Shown piece after piece: positions 52,301 through 64,000 of a stretch of 64,000 bases of DNA; positions within the stretch are counted from its first letter, which is position 1; each line of letters starts with the position of its first letter. Made by a program: the position numbers and the translations under genes. This stretch comes from Styela clava (Eukaryota > Chordata > Ascidiacea > Stolidobranchia > Styelidae). The notes beneath the pieces were generated by a model that saw nothing but the letters and a program-made list of their open reading frames with translations, searched no databases and was not told the origin of the DNA. The stretch lies in assembly GCF_964204865.1 (NCBI RefSeq), contig NC_135255.1, forward strand, positions 6,725,135 to 6,789,134, in the 5' to 3' direction.

Positions 52301-55300
52301 TGGTCAAACCGCGGAGTTTTGAAGTGGGCAATACATCATGTTACTCATGTGTTTTTTGAAAGATTTATAGCCAGCTTAGCATTTTTTGTGATGACATTGA
52401 TTATTGACACATCATTGATCTTTCAAATTAGATATTAGAACCTTGGTTAATAATCAGCCTTGATTCCTACGACTTTCATTCCCCAGAAAAAAAACTGTTT
52501 GCTTTTTTCTCACTTGATTTGTTTAATATTGATTTTGACTCGTTGGAAAAAATAAATTTGACTTTACCCGGAAACGAGAATATTTGTTAGATAAGTGGAA
52601 TTCCCGACAAAAACTTTGTCTCTGTTTTTCTATCAGACGCATGCTAAAGAATGCACGGTACCAAATAAAAGCCTTTCCTTGAAAAGTTGAGATTTTATAA
52701 AATTTTCTTATAGTTTACGCTTTCCATTAATGAATTTTACTTGAGAATTCATTTTTTATTCTTCATTGTGAATAGCCTAATGATTAATCTATTTCGTAAC
52801 AAATGCAAATTTTGACAGAAAAAATAAAAATACTATACATTAATATTCTATATAATCTGAATATTCGCATTTAAAAACCAAGTTTATTAAAAAGTATGTA
52901 GCCGTATTGTGATTTTCGTTCAAAATTAAATAATTGATCATGCTATCATACTAGTAAAATAAAATCATAGTCATGCTAAAAAAATTCTGATAGTTATATC
53001 GATATACCTAAAAAGCTTCAGTTATGGGAATGGTAAATGCGACTGAATATTACCATATAAGCTGTTTTTTAAATCATAAATAAATATAGGAACAAACAAA
53101 TTGAAGTATTTTTAATGATCATTGGATGTTGGAAAACCATTTATTGCTGATTTACGGTGTAATTTTACAATATCACCCGCATTGTTTCCACGCCTCGGCA
53201 CGATAAAATTTACAATGGTTTACGATGAATGGTTTCGAAAACTCAAAATTTATACGACGTCTTCAATGTTTTGGATAACATTATTTGTCATAATTATATA
53301 CGGGAATTATTTTAATAAGTTACAATTTTATGTCCCCAATTTGACCCTTTTTATTGGTATAAGAATAACTGTCTTTACGAATGTCTGGTTGCCGAGAACA
53401 CACACAAAGTTTGTATATTAGGTATAATATAATCATGACTTTGCTCTTTTGTTTAAGCTCGGGCGCAAAGTAAATCTTGGCCTAACAAAATTTTAACAAA
53501 GCCACAGCACAAGCACTCATGAGAAAAAGATGAAATACCGTTGGCAATGACAACATATGAAAAAAAAAGTATACAAGACAGGAATTTTAACCTCTTAAAA
53601 ATATTCCAAATTAGCTCAAATGTCACTAATGTAATTATCATTTTTGTGTTGATTAGAAAATCTGTACTTTTTATTACAAATGTGTTCAATCAGATCATCG
53701 AAACCAGGAAAGGTCTTTCCTATCTGAGCTAGAGCTTGAGTTTGTAACGAATATCTCCATAAAAACAACACCCATTATTGAGTCATCGAATATTTAACGA
53801 ATAATAAATTGTTATGATTACATGTAAATTGTAAAACCACATAAAATTCAAATAAAATTTTATACCAGTTATTCTATATCATTGTATAAGTTATGTCGTA
53901 TAATATAGAACCGACAGTGTAGTTGTTTTCCTATAGTAAATATATTATTCGAACTTATAGAAGACTATGACACGTATAAATAAATGCATTTAGCAGTATA
54001 ATTTAGGCTATCAACTTGAAGAGAGCTAGTTATACGTTTCGGAGAATATAGGTGAACTCTCATCGGAATCGGTACGTTTGAGTGTAGTTCCGCCACAAAA
54101 GACAAGAAACGGATGAGTAAGCGAAAGTTTCTGGTTCAGTTGAACAGTTGAACATGCTCACGTGGTACCGGGTGGAGTCAGAAACATTCAAAATCAATTC
54201 CGGACTGATATTTTTTTCATTCCGATTCCCCACCTCATGTTAATGGAACTCCCGAGAAATAAAATTTCAATGATAAAAATTAGGTATATGCGAGCCTTCT
54301 TCAAGAGAGTTCTAAAAACGCTTAGCGAACGCTATAGTATTCTAGATTTTGACCGGTGAGTTTGAAAATGTATAATTGAAAAAAATGCTGACGCCCATGC
54401 CCTGTCGTCTAGGAATTTTCGGTGATGAAGCATTATATTTCTGTGGTCGCGATCTTTCATATGTAATTCAGACCAAGTTCTGTGAAAATGTTTCCATTAG
54501 ATCCAGTATCTTCAAAAATACAATGATTAATGGAAATGTAAAACTCGACAAGAAAAGAACTACAAATATGCCGATAAAATGAGGGCAATTTTGATAAAAA
54601 ACTCTTCCAAACATACCTATAAAATATAATAAAAAGTCTAAAAATACGATTTATGCATGTAATATCCTCGGCCAACGAAAAACATTCCGCCACTAGTTTT
54701 GTTTTTAATTTATGATAATTGCATAGTAGAAATAAACCGGTTGACTTCTGGCTCGTGACCCCCACACGAGGACTTGTTTAGGCTTAATACGATGGTGCTC
54801 AAATAGAGCTGAAATTGCAGCTGTGGTATGGAGTGCCCTTGATTTTTTAAATTAGCGTACAAATGAGCTCACTTAGCTTCATAAAAGGTGAAATTGTGAC
54901 CTTGTGAATAAAATGTCCTCAAACAGAAACGAGATTTTTCAAGGGCTCTCCATCTAGTGGGGACGGGCTTAATGGAAAATCACACGATGTCATCCAGAAA
55001 TAACAACTGTTGACTTAAAAGTAATAATCTTTTTTCGTAATTTTGAAGCGGGTAATCAAATTGGAATTTCTCAGACCAGTAAAAGAAATAGTTTCGCGTC
55101 CAGACGGCATTTTTTCTTATAGATGATGGCTACTGTTTGCTGTGTCAATCAATCAAATTAAAAATAGTTAATAATACAGACTACAGAAAATAATTTATTA
55201 CAGCGTTTCCATATTCAAAGTTGTACGTTCTGTGGGTAAATTAATTCCATTGCTGATTTGAGCGAACCAACAGATCAAAATACAAATAGAAAAAGATTTA

Positions 55301-56189
55301 CCAGGGGAGAAGGTGCATGTACCTATTTTCACCAATGATATTCAAATGAATATCTCGGCCAGATCTCTGTCCGAAAATAATCATATGTAGTATAAAACTT
55401 GTCACTACTGCGTAACCTCACCTTCTTTTGTTATTTAATGTATCATTGCACTTTTCAGTATACCAAGACGCCGGATGAGAAAGTGTAATAAAATTCGCAA
55501 ACTATTATTCATGAATAATATTGTGCTAAATATGGCAAGAAATATACATGTACTTGGTAAAACGAATTGTCTGCTAATAAATAGTTACCAAAAATAGTAT
55601 GCTATTCAATTGTTATAGTTACGACATAAACGTCTCCATTTACGAACGCTATAATTCTAGTTTGAATTAAAAAACAGGTGTCGTATAATAGGGGTTATTT
55701 AATATTAAATGTAATTGTTCAAACTTTCAATATATCAAATTTTCAACTGACGTCATTTTGGAGTTTGAAATGCCCTGGAAGACGAATTGCTATTTAGTTC
55801 TAAATGGAAAAATACCACTTTCAATCATTCAAGTGGGATTTGCTTGAAATAAAGGCGGGTATACTTCCTGACATGCTGAACTTTTAGAGGGTATGTTTTT
55901 ATGGGGTAGTATTCACTCCTGCAATTTTCACTATACCTCACTACCGGAAGATGTATCTGAATACGTAACTACTACATTTTTAAAGCGAAAGCAAAATCCT
56001 TGGAAGTGTGCGAATACATTGTCATATCTTTCATTTTAAATCGGTCTTTACTGCTTTGCAAATGTGATAAGAAAAAGTCAATTAAAAATGTCGATTTCTT
56101 CAATAAAATAGTAACATGCTACATCATGATCAAACCATTCAGTTAATAAAAAAAAAACATATAACAATAAAAATGTAACATCTCACAAA

Positions 56190-56393
56190 TCACTGAAGGA
56201 TTGTCATGGTAGATGGTGGCCCATTTGTTGAAACCACATCCTCAGAAATCAGAATATTACCAATTACCATAAATATCGTGCCTCCAGTCGTGATGACAAA
56301 CACAAAATTGAACCCAGCCAAATTAAACCATATTTGTGGCCGTTGTGTAAATCTTTGTGAAGGCGGACGTGCCCGCCTAAATTTTGGCGGCAT
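56190..56393 (-). CDS. Candidate small single-pass membrane protein (unrecognised)
   Basis: A 67-codon frame. The N-terminal half is strongly basic and proline-rich (starts MPPKFRRARPP), followed by one hydrophobic segment at about residues 26-50 and a short polar tail. The charge pattern (positive before, acidic pair after the membrane segment) suits a small membrane protein with a cytosolic N-terminus. I know no matching family, see no splice sites that would extend it, and a longer plus-strand frame overlaps it. It could be chance. Confidence 0.25.
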   Translation of the reverse strand: MPPKFRRARPPSQRFTQRPQIWFNLAGFNFVFVITTGGTIFMVIGNILISEDVVSTNGPPSTMTILQ

Positions 56394-56799
56394 TATTTGT
56401 CTTGTTTGTAAAGTACAAATGGATAGCGCGATTCGTTTTATCCAGCTGCTTCATTTGTATTTAAAAAAAATTTGTCTCGCTTTCACCACATGTGTCTTTT
56501 GTTTTCAGCTTACGTAATGGCAGGAAAATGGATTGGATGCCGTTGGAATGTGTCATTTTAATAGTAATCTCAATGGAGGATCGATTCGTTTTTGACAAGT
56601 TCAAATATACGCACAAATAAGTATCCGGCTTATTGAGCAAACTGCACGTTTTGATTGAAATTCGAAATTTGGGTACCACCTGTGTACTTTATATACGATA
56701 TCTTTCGCTTTGAGCAAGTCACTGTATAAGCTGTCACTAATATGTGAGGGGGTCTTATTATTGGAAAAACCGGGTTCCCTTCAATTCGCCATTGCCTAA

Positions 56800-56850
56800 C
56801 AAAATATTTATGACTTGGGTGAGGTGGTGAGCATGGCATTTGAACCCTTA
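56800..56850 (-). repeat. tRNA-like SINE fragment
   Basis: The minus strand has GGTTCAAATGCC, close to a tRNA B box. It shares the string GGTGAG-ATGG-ATTTGAACC (plus strand) with the copy near 62620, suggesting one degraded tRNA-derived family. Confidence 0.35.
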
Positions 56851-57053
56851 ATCTTTAACCTGTGATGACACTATAAAGACGTTGGGAGCTATATCCTTCT
56901 CACTTTCCAACGTTTTGTAGTTTTTCAGTGGCCACCAATGTATGTATTCTAACAAAGCTCGCAGATATTTATTCAATTACGGTATTTTCCAAATCACGAG
57001 CAAATTATGTCGCTTAGCGCGGAAAATTCGGTAAAAATCGTAACATTCGGCTG

Positions 57054-57412
57054 GGAATAACGGATCAACTGTAGACCCCCCTGCCCCAGAGTACCCAACT
57101 GAAGAATCTCCACCCCAAGTTAGACCAACTGTAGAATCTCCACCCCAACTAAGACCATCTAACCCTAACCCTACCAAATAATTAGTCCAGGTCAAATGAA
57201 GGATCAACTGGTATTATCGGCTTAGGTGGGTTGGGGGAAGGGGATATTCTTCAGTTGGGAAACGGGATGAACTGAAAAATCTCCACCCCAACGAAGACCA
57301 ACTGAAGAATCAGACCCTCCCCCCACCCCAGGTGAGTCCAACTGAAGAATCTCCTCCCCAGTCCAGGCGGGTCCGGGGGGAGGGGGGGATTCTTCAGTTG
57401 ATCCGGAATAAC
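57054..57412. repeat. G/C-rich foldback repeat with internal minisatellite
   Basis: The ends are inverted copies built on CGGATCAACTG(T/A)AGA followed by a C-run. Inside, CAACTGAAGAATCTCCACCCC and variants repeat at about 57096, 57125, 57270, 57299 and 57338, and once inverted near 57240. Long C-runs on one strand and G-runs on the other stand out against the AT-rich surroundings. The minus-strand open frames over it are low-complexity by-products. Confidence 0.75.
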
Positions 57413-59292
57413 TGATATTGCCATAATATTTTATTTGAGCGTTGCCTCGTTTTTGCTTTTTCCACTTGTTTACTACATCCCGCCTTGGAATCTGGCAACG
57501 CGTTTTATCGTATTCTATATATGCCACATTGAAAAAATTGCCTTCAACACATCTTTTGTCACGTATATTTCCTACTTGTCGTGTGCGAGTCTTAATCCGA
57601 TGTTCAAAACAACGTAGTAAAGTGTATTTTTGTTTAGCCTGTTATTTAAAGTAAGATTTGTTAGTATGACCCTAAATACTTCATTGTAATTGGTCAGAAT
57701 CGTCGCCGTGTGAAAAGTGAATGTGTTTGTTTTGGCACTTAACTCGCCAGCGAAGCGACATCCGCCTGACAAAAGGAATTTGAATCCTCAGAACTCTTGC
57801 GGCAATCGTGCTAAAAGCAACATTTGCGCGCGTTATCATGACTTTAAATATCCAGACCATAATAAGGGATGATATTTTTTGGAAATTTGTTCATGGATGT
57901 CTGTATGGCGACTGAGCCGTTCTTTGCTCACATATTTTTTGATCGAATCATAATCGTGATTTCATACTAATACATGCTAAAATTAATACACATTGAGCTT
58001 TTGCGCCACAACTCTTGTCTTGTGAGCATAATTATAATACATGTACGTATATAAATCGTTTGATGTTTCTGCAATGACTACGTAACTATGAAAATAAATA
58101 ATAAAATTCAGTAACGTCTCCAACACACTGATTTCATTCATTCGGCTGTAGTTTCATAATCCTAGGCGATAATCCGATAATCTATTTTTGATTCTATTTG
58201 CCTTTTCAGTGTTTGCAAAAAAGTTTAAAGTTGAGAACTCTTTCTTCTGCGATCTGATAACGTAACCAGCCCTTTACTCTTTCAATGATTGATTTTATCA
58301 TTCGCTTCCCACTCTAATTTCAACAAGCTACCAAAGCGCACTTGGCTGACAAAATAAGGCCACTTTACCTTAACTCTCCTCTGACACGAATGTTGAGATG
58401 GCTAAGCTGGCATTTGGATGTTCCTCTCGAAGTGTTTCTGTTTGAGTAAATAAATGACATGAAGAGATCATCGGATTTGGCCCGCGGGCCGTATTTTGCC
58501 CATGTCTGCTCTAGAGTGAAATAACTAATAACGTAAAAATTCTGGGATTCAGACCTTATACGTTATGCCAGGTGGCTTGATCAATTGATCATCTCTTTGT
58601 CTTGAACTTGCTTCCATTTTGGTATCTGGTTCTCCATTTCCGTTACCATGCATTTTTATTGCTATTTGTATCGTCGTTTCTAGGATTTCATTCCGAAATG
58701 TGTGGCTGAAATTGACACCGATAATAATAGATGATCGATTATAAGAAATTGTCATTTCGTAGGCTGGCATAAAAGTTGTCCGTGTGTGTATACCTATTAC
58801 ATCATAATTGCGCGGTGAAGGGCAAGGTTACCTCCAGTTAGCAAACATTTATTTAATTTCTACTTTTATATTGCCATGTCTTTATAAAGACTAACCCAAA
58901 AAAGTGTCAATTTTGAATCTGCTACAAAGCATTCGTGGTCGTTGCAGAATCTACAGCATCGCTTAACGTGAAGTTTGTTATGTCCTTGAGATGCCATGTC
59001 GTCAAGGACACAAAATAATAGACTTCATTTAAATATGAGCTGGTATTCGATCAAACAATCTTATCAGTACCAACTTCGTCTAGATTAAACCTCATTGACG
59101 TCAATAGATTTATTGACAAAGTTTAGCTTAATGATTGTCGCGACAGTTTAAAATTCAAACCATTGTGTATTTACCAAATGTACTTTTCCATTTGCAAATC
59201 TGTAGTTACCAAATTTTCGGCGGTCAAATGCTTCAAACTGATAATTCGATTAGTACGATTTTAAAATATTGTAAGAGTATATATCTGTATAG
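57413..59292. other. Intergenic DNA with transposon debris
   Basis: No supported gene. A hAT-like terminus on the minus strand (CAGACATGGGCAAAATACGG, then GGCCCGCGGGCC) ends at 58509, but its other end is not evident. A minus-strand frame at 58549-58770 has a possible acceptor but no recognisable protein or neighbouring exons. Confidence 0.4.
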
Positions 59293-59599
59293 CTGATATG
59301 GGCAAACTACGTCCCGCGGGCCAAATTCGGCCCGTTGGGCAATTCAATATGGCCCGCCTGATGCTGCGACAACCTAACTTTAACCAAATTTCGATGTTAT
59401 AGGTAAAAATAACTCAAGGAATTTGTGAAAATTACGATAAAATTTAGTTTCGTCACGAGGCTTATTGTCTTCCACTTTTGCTTTTGTAACTATGTGGGTA
59501 TTGGTAATAAAATGCAACTTTTACGTTATACTCACAACGCCCGCCAGTCTAGATGGGAAAAATTGTTGGCCCCTCGTTCGAAAACCTTACTCACCCCTG
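59293..59599. mobile_element. hAT-like MITE, 307 bp, perfect 8-bp target duplication
   Basis: The left end is CTGATATGGGCAAAC, then CCCGCGGGCC. The right end is TTACTCACCCCTG (inverse CAGGGGTGAGTAA). The flanks are identical: CTGTATAG at 59285-59292 and 59600-59607. The GGCCCGC subterminal motif is typical of many non-autonomous hAT elements. No transposase; short frames inside it are not genes. Confidence 0.88.
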
Positions 59600-59607
59600 C
59601 TGTATAG

Positions 59608-62600
59608 GATGTATCATGATTTTTCGCATTTAGAATATTGGCAATCAAAAAATGATTGCTGAAAGCGTCCAATATTATCTAAATATTATGTCATTGCCAG
59701 AGGCTCAATATGAATAAACTTCGATATTTTTCTACCATTCAAGTTGAATTTCAGTATATTATTTCACCTTGTTTCTTTCAACACTATCTTCGTCGTATTT
59801 TTCATTGAATTTTCAACTTTATCATTTCATGACACTCATATTCACATAGTTCTCACGATATTGGGCACGATATTATTGGAATATCCTATTCAGCATAATT
59901 GCGCAACAATCTATAAGCTATACAAACGGTCGTGCTCTTATCATATGTTTTTATATGTCAAATTCATCCGTCGATTTGTCTATTATACCTATTAATCATG
60001 TAAAAGTAACAAAAATGAACTCAAACGTCATAATAACTAAATCCTCGAACAATAGACCCCGGGAGACCAGTTTATAGAAACGCTGAGCGGTGACGTCACC
60101 CCCAAGACAACCACAAAGAGATTATAATGTACTTTAATGTGATGGGATCATATGGGTCTTTACCCCACCATGTCGATGACGGTGTTCCGATCAACTTGTG
60201 GTCTTATTATTGGAATGTCAATATAAAATAGTATTATCAAATTTGTGCCTGTTTATAACTTTTCACAAAGAAGTTGCTAGATAAATCGAAAATAAACGTG
60301 TTAGTGTAAAACGTGAGGTGACTGGAATTTACCTGAATATCGATGATGGTACTTTTCCTGTTTGGACGATGAAAACATATTTTGATGATAATTTGTAAAT
60401 AAGTGACTCAATATAGATGTTGTTTGCGTTTTAATTTGGAAAGTTCAACACTGGTTATTCTGGTTATTTCTACTCGTAATGGAAATACCATTATAAATCA
60501 TTGGTGACACAACCAAGTTCAGATCTATCACAGAAATCATGAAATGCACCTCCAGAAACAATTACATACTTTAAGTTAAGTTTCGGGTTGAATATTCAAT
60601 TTAATGTAACGTAATCTCAGATTTTTTATTGTCTCTCTGTAGGTCTTACTTGTCATGTTTGTGCTTCTAAGGCCCGTCTAAGAGAATCAAGTTTTGTCGA
60701 AATACGTGGTTATGGTATGCGAAATCCTGCATAGAGATTCGCGCCAACGAAATTTCAAGATTTTTTGCTATTTATGATTTCGAAACTGCGTTTCACCAGG
60801 ATATACTCCTGATGACGATGCATTTGGAACCATGTCACTAAACTATTTACATACTTCGTAAATAAAAAATGTACATAAAAAGTACATAAAAACAAATAGT
60901 TAGCTAATAGTTATTCCTATTCCAAAACTAGGAACACCTTAATATTTTTATTCGCTTAGTAGCTAGGGGGTGTGTTAGCAATAAAAAGCTCACATTTGAT
61001 CACATTTTTATAAGTTTCCGGCATCTTTAAACTAAACCATTGCGAATAATATTTTGAAAAATAATTAAAAAATTGGCTGTTTGTATTTTTCTGTAAGCCT
61101 TCTGAAATGCGCGTATCAAACCATGAATTTCGCATCAAACAAGAGACTTATGATATTTTAATAATGTCCTATTCTCATTACTGACTTATTTGTTGTGGTG
61201 ATAGATATGTATAGTTTAAAGTTATGCGTCCGAAAAAGCTGTTAAGTGAACGTACGCGCCGTTAAATTTTATATTTATTAGCAGGTCTGGACACTCGTAA
61301 AATATCGTACATATTTTTATATTTTATAAAAAATAAACTACGCGGCGTGGGTAGCACTTGATTTATAAGTACTCCCACTTGAATAGGTTTCCATTTTGCA
61401 GGTGTAGATTATATTTGTAGGATGATGCAGAAATATAAAATGTGATTTGCCAAACACTTGACTGAGGTTAAACCTAATTATTCCAATAGCCCATCTCGAC
61501 AGTTCTTTCTTTCCATAAAAAAAAGGTAATTTTTCACATCCGCATATGAGCCCATGCCAAGAAAAAACTATACTATATTGAGAAGTTAATAAACAGTCTC
61601 CCACTGTTTTTTTTTTTCACAAGTATGGTAAGGTATTGTAATAATGTATTGTATAGTTAAAATACGCATCGCACAGTAGACTTTTTACTGTGATATGACT
61701 GCTTCTCTGGACTTGTTGACTTGAAGCATAGCAAGTCCCATGCCATATAGGCATATAATATCGGTTGACATCTATCTAGGGCCAGTGAATCTACCTATGA
61801 CGTATGACAATACACACACACGTGCAAAATGTGAAAATCAACTAAATATGTCATTTCTGCTGCTTACAACTCCTCCATCATAGTATATTTTGTTTCAGGT
61901 GAACCCTCCTCCGGTCATGTTTTTAGCGAACTTGTATAGAAAACCGCCTGAAATTTGGATGCGTTGGGTGCGTTTGAATTGGATGCGTTTATCCAAGAAC
62001 GCAGGTGAACTAACCGATGTTCAGCTGGTCATTGACTCCGACCAAATTCTTTTGCCTTACGCTGTTGTCCGTCAGTCATGATTGTTTAAATTCCAGGAAC
62101 CTTATTGTTGACATTTCATATGAGGCCATGATTCAATACAAGTTGGATGAGCTCTCGACACCGATTTTTAATGTTAGATATCTAGATTCCAGAACATCAA
62201 AAAACAGTGACGTGCACGTCACAAAGGGCACTACAGTACAAATAAAGACTGTAAAAAGCTCCTGTTTCTACGTTGTTCAGATGTCTCTCACTTCGCTTGA
62301 GAGTAGTGATTTGGTTTATTTCTGATATTTTTATTAATTGGCATGCAATGATGCAATAGAATCAATATTTTAATACCATACATATTAATGACATACGTGA
62401 AAACAGAATATTTTTGGGCAATATCTTTCGTTCCGAACTAGGCCCTATACAAGTAGCCCCTGATATCTAACATGGGTGACGGTCCCAATTTAAGGGGTGG
62501 TAGATCTTTTGCTATTGTTCAATTGTATTTTAAGTTAGGAATTAACGTGTAGTGTCACATCGCAAAATTATGAAATTTTAGAGGAGGTTTAGTGTAGGAA

Positions 62601-64000
62601 AGTCATTCACTGGTGAGAATGGGATTTGAACCTAAATGTCTATTTTGCTATGCCAACAATTAACTAGTGACGTTCGCGGGGTTTTGTTTTTATGAAAACT
62701 ATGATGGCGAATTGACTATAATCTAGTTACTTACACGAAGTTTAACAAGTAACTCAATATTTACGTGGACTTTGATTCAAAATATGTTTGAAAATGAGTT
62801 GACAATGTGCCAAAACAGAGTTTAATTAAGATTATAAGTAAAATTAGGATTTTAATCAACATTTATGTTAATTGAGGATCATGCTCGAAACTAGATTTTT
62901 GATTGTCTTTGTACGCCTGCCCATGATTGAAAAAATATAGCGTTACCATTTTGCCATCTTCAAGTGTACGAAATATTTGCAAACATTGGCCAAGTCAAGT
63001 GGATAATCAAAGGTGTGACTATCTGCTTGTTCTGAACAAACGAACATGTACGTCGTGCGTCATTCATTAACCGCAAAGAAAAATCATTATGTTTTGCGGC
63101 TGAATCGTTATTTTATATCAGTGGTGCAACAAGCGCGAACGTACGGTACACCGGGGGAACATTTCTGATTACTTTTATTTCTTCAACTTATTTACGGCCT
63201 GGGTACAATATGGCGTTGTCAAAAATACAAAAAAACTAACAATGATACTAATAACTTCAAAACAATTAATTTGGCATAATCCTTTCCCGACAAACCGATA
63301 GTGTCTGATCAACTTTATGCTATTTTTACTGGCTGTGATAAAAACGTGAATCGTATTAAAATTCGGGTTCGCGCTAAACGTAAAAGAACAATGCGGGCGT
63401 GACAGGAGCGAGGGCATTGCGTGCTATTGTTAAGTTTTGAGCAAATTGAATTTAATTCATAAAGTAAACACACATCTGTCGCGAATGGCAAGAAATCATC
63501 AGTGGCTTAGTAGGCGACACGCCACTTTAGGCTGCTTAGACGAGGTGTGTCGGGGAAAGTTCATGAGAGTTTTTGAAACAGTGTATTTATATACATAATA
63601 TCTATAGACACCGATTGCGAAGTTCACGATCGCCTCCAGATTGACAGGTCTGACAACACTTACGTATTCCTTTGCGCGTTATTGTATAGTAGTCACTTGT
63701 ATATTTTAGCTTCTTAGAGACAGCTTTTTAGATATTTTTGTTGGTGAAGACATAATAGAGTGTAGTCGGATGGGAATGCTGCTGCAGTTGATTAGTAATA
63801 AACTAGTGGTAAAACTTACGAGGCCTCTTTTAAATACTTTCAAACAAAATTTGTGACGCTGCGAGGGTAAAAGTTTTTTCAAACATTTTCATAAAATGAT
63901 TTTTATGCTCGATTGGAATAAGTTATATTGTTTCAAATTGAATTTATGTTTTTGTAATCAAATTTCATGAACGAGAGATATAATATGCAACGGTGACACA
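59608..64000. other. Terminal stretch, no supported gene
   Basis: Mostly featureless AT-rich DNA. An acceptor-like TTTTGTTTCAG ends at 61900 and leads into an open frame of about 60 codons starting VNPPPVMF, followed about 90 bases later by another open stretch (62097-62325). Their phases cannot be joined by GT/AG splicing, so I do not call a gene. A tRNA-like SINE fragment lies at 62613-62685. Confidence 0.4.
62613..62685 (-). repeat. tRNA-derived SINE fragment with A- and B-box-like motifs
   Basis: On the minus strand TTGGCATAGCAAA resembles a polymerase III A box, and GGTTCAAATCC is an exact B box about 27 bases further on. The arms do not fold into a full tRNA, so it is a tRNA-derived repeat rather than a tRNA gene. 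Confidence 0.45.

Larger units (their letters stand above)
46400..57050. other. Long stretch without a supported gene
   Basis: Downstream of TMEM216 I find no exon chain or recognisable domain on either strand for over 10 kb. Open frames are short and isolated. The most protein-like is a 67-codon minus-strand frame at 56190-56393, listed separately. The start should hold the TMEM216 3' untranslated region. The rest may be intergenic or part of a long intron of a gene outside the window. Confidence 0.4.

Noticed and set aside
54162-54582. Two neighbouring plus-strand frames with a good donor (CG/GTGAGT near 54356) and a possible acceptor near 54412
   Set aside because: The first ends in phase 2 and the second would need phase 1, so joining them gives an immediate stop. 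No family resemblance.
57160-57180. Telomere-like CTAACCCTAACCC
   Set aside because: Only two units inside a minisatellite; not a telomere or a convincing interstitial array.
57222-57527. Glycine/proline-rich minus-strand frames
   Set aside because: They read through the G/C-rich foldback repeat; the composition reflects the repeat, not a protein.
61901-62325. Acceptor-like site followed by two open stretches on the plus strand
   Set aside because: No GT donor in the first gives the phase needed by the second, and neither resembles a known protein.

Overview
The window is AT-rich, intron-containing metazoan nuclear DNA. Coding exons are short, carry GT/AG splice sites, and are scattered among long introns and transposon debris. 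I see no bacterial operons, rRNA or CRISPR. The proteins (a syndecan, SEPSECS, SYNJ2BP/OMP25, TMEM216 and a Ras-fold protein) point to an animal. The divergence from human and several splice acceptors just upstream of start codons would suit an invertebrate deuterostome such as an ascidian, but the species is a guess.

Layout. 1-5.6 kb: no supported gene. 5.6-9.6 kb, minus strand: a seven-exon syndecan with signal peptide, glycosaminoglycan site, transmembrane segment and conserved cytoplasmic tail. 9.7-12.6 kb: intergenic, with a locally GC-richer patch. 12.7-18.3 kb, minus strand: a five-exon divergent Ras-like protein with three large insertions and eroded guanine-binding motifs. 18.3-28.2 kb: intergenic, with a hAT-like element, two opposed minisatellites and a palindrome. 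28.2-36.0 kb, minus strand: a complete ten-exon SEPSECS, the last enzyme of selenocysteine-tRNA synthesis, with a five-copy 107-bp array in one intron. 36.4-38.2 kb: a non-autonomous hAT-like element with a perfect 8-bp target duplication. 39.2-39.7 kb, minus strand: an intronless SYNJ2BP-like gene. 39.8-43.5 kb: intergenic, rich in a TACCGGTA word and carrying a hairpin MITE. 43.5-46.4 kb, plus strand: five-exon TMEM216, a ciliary transition-zone protein. 46.4-64 kb: no gene I can support, but a G/C-rich foldback repeat, a hAT MITE with a perfect target duplication, and tRNA-like SINE fragments.

The genes have unrelated roles (matrix receptor, signalling, selenoprotein synthesis, mitochondrial outer membrane, cilium), so nothing suggests a functional cluster. 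SYNJ2BP (minus) and TMEM216 (plus) are divergently arranged about 3.8 kb apart. The repeat fraction is dominated by small non-autonomous DNA elements, mostly hAT-like by their 8-bp target duplications. I did not find a convincing undescribed multi-gene system. The most unusual coding feature is the Ras-like protein. The most informative non-coding ones are the repeat-derived 107-bp array and the foldback hAT element.
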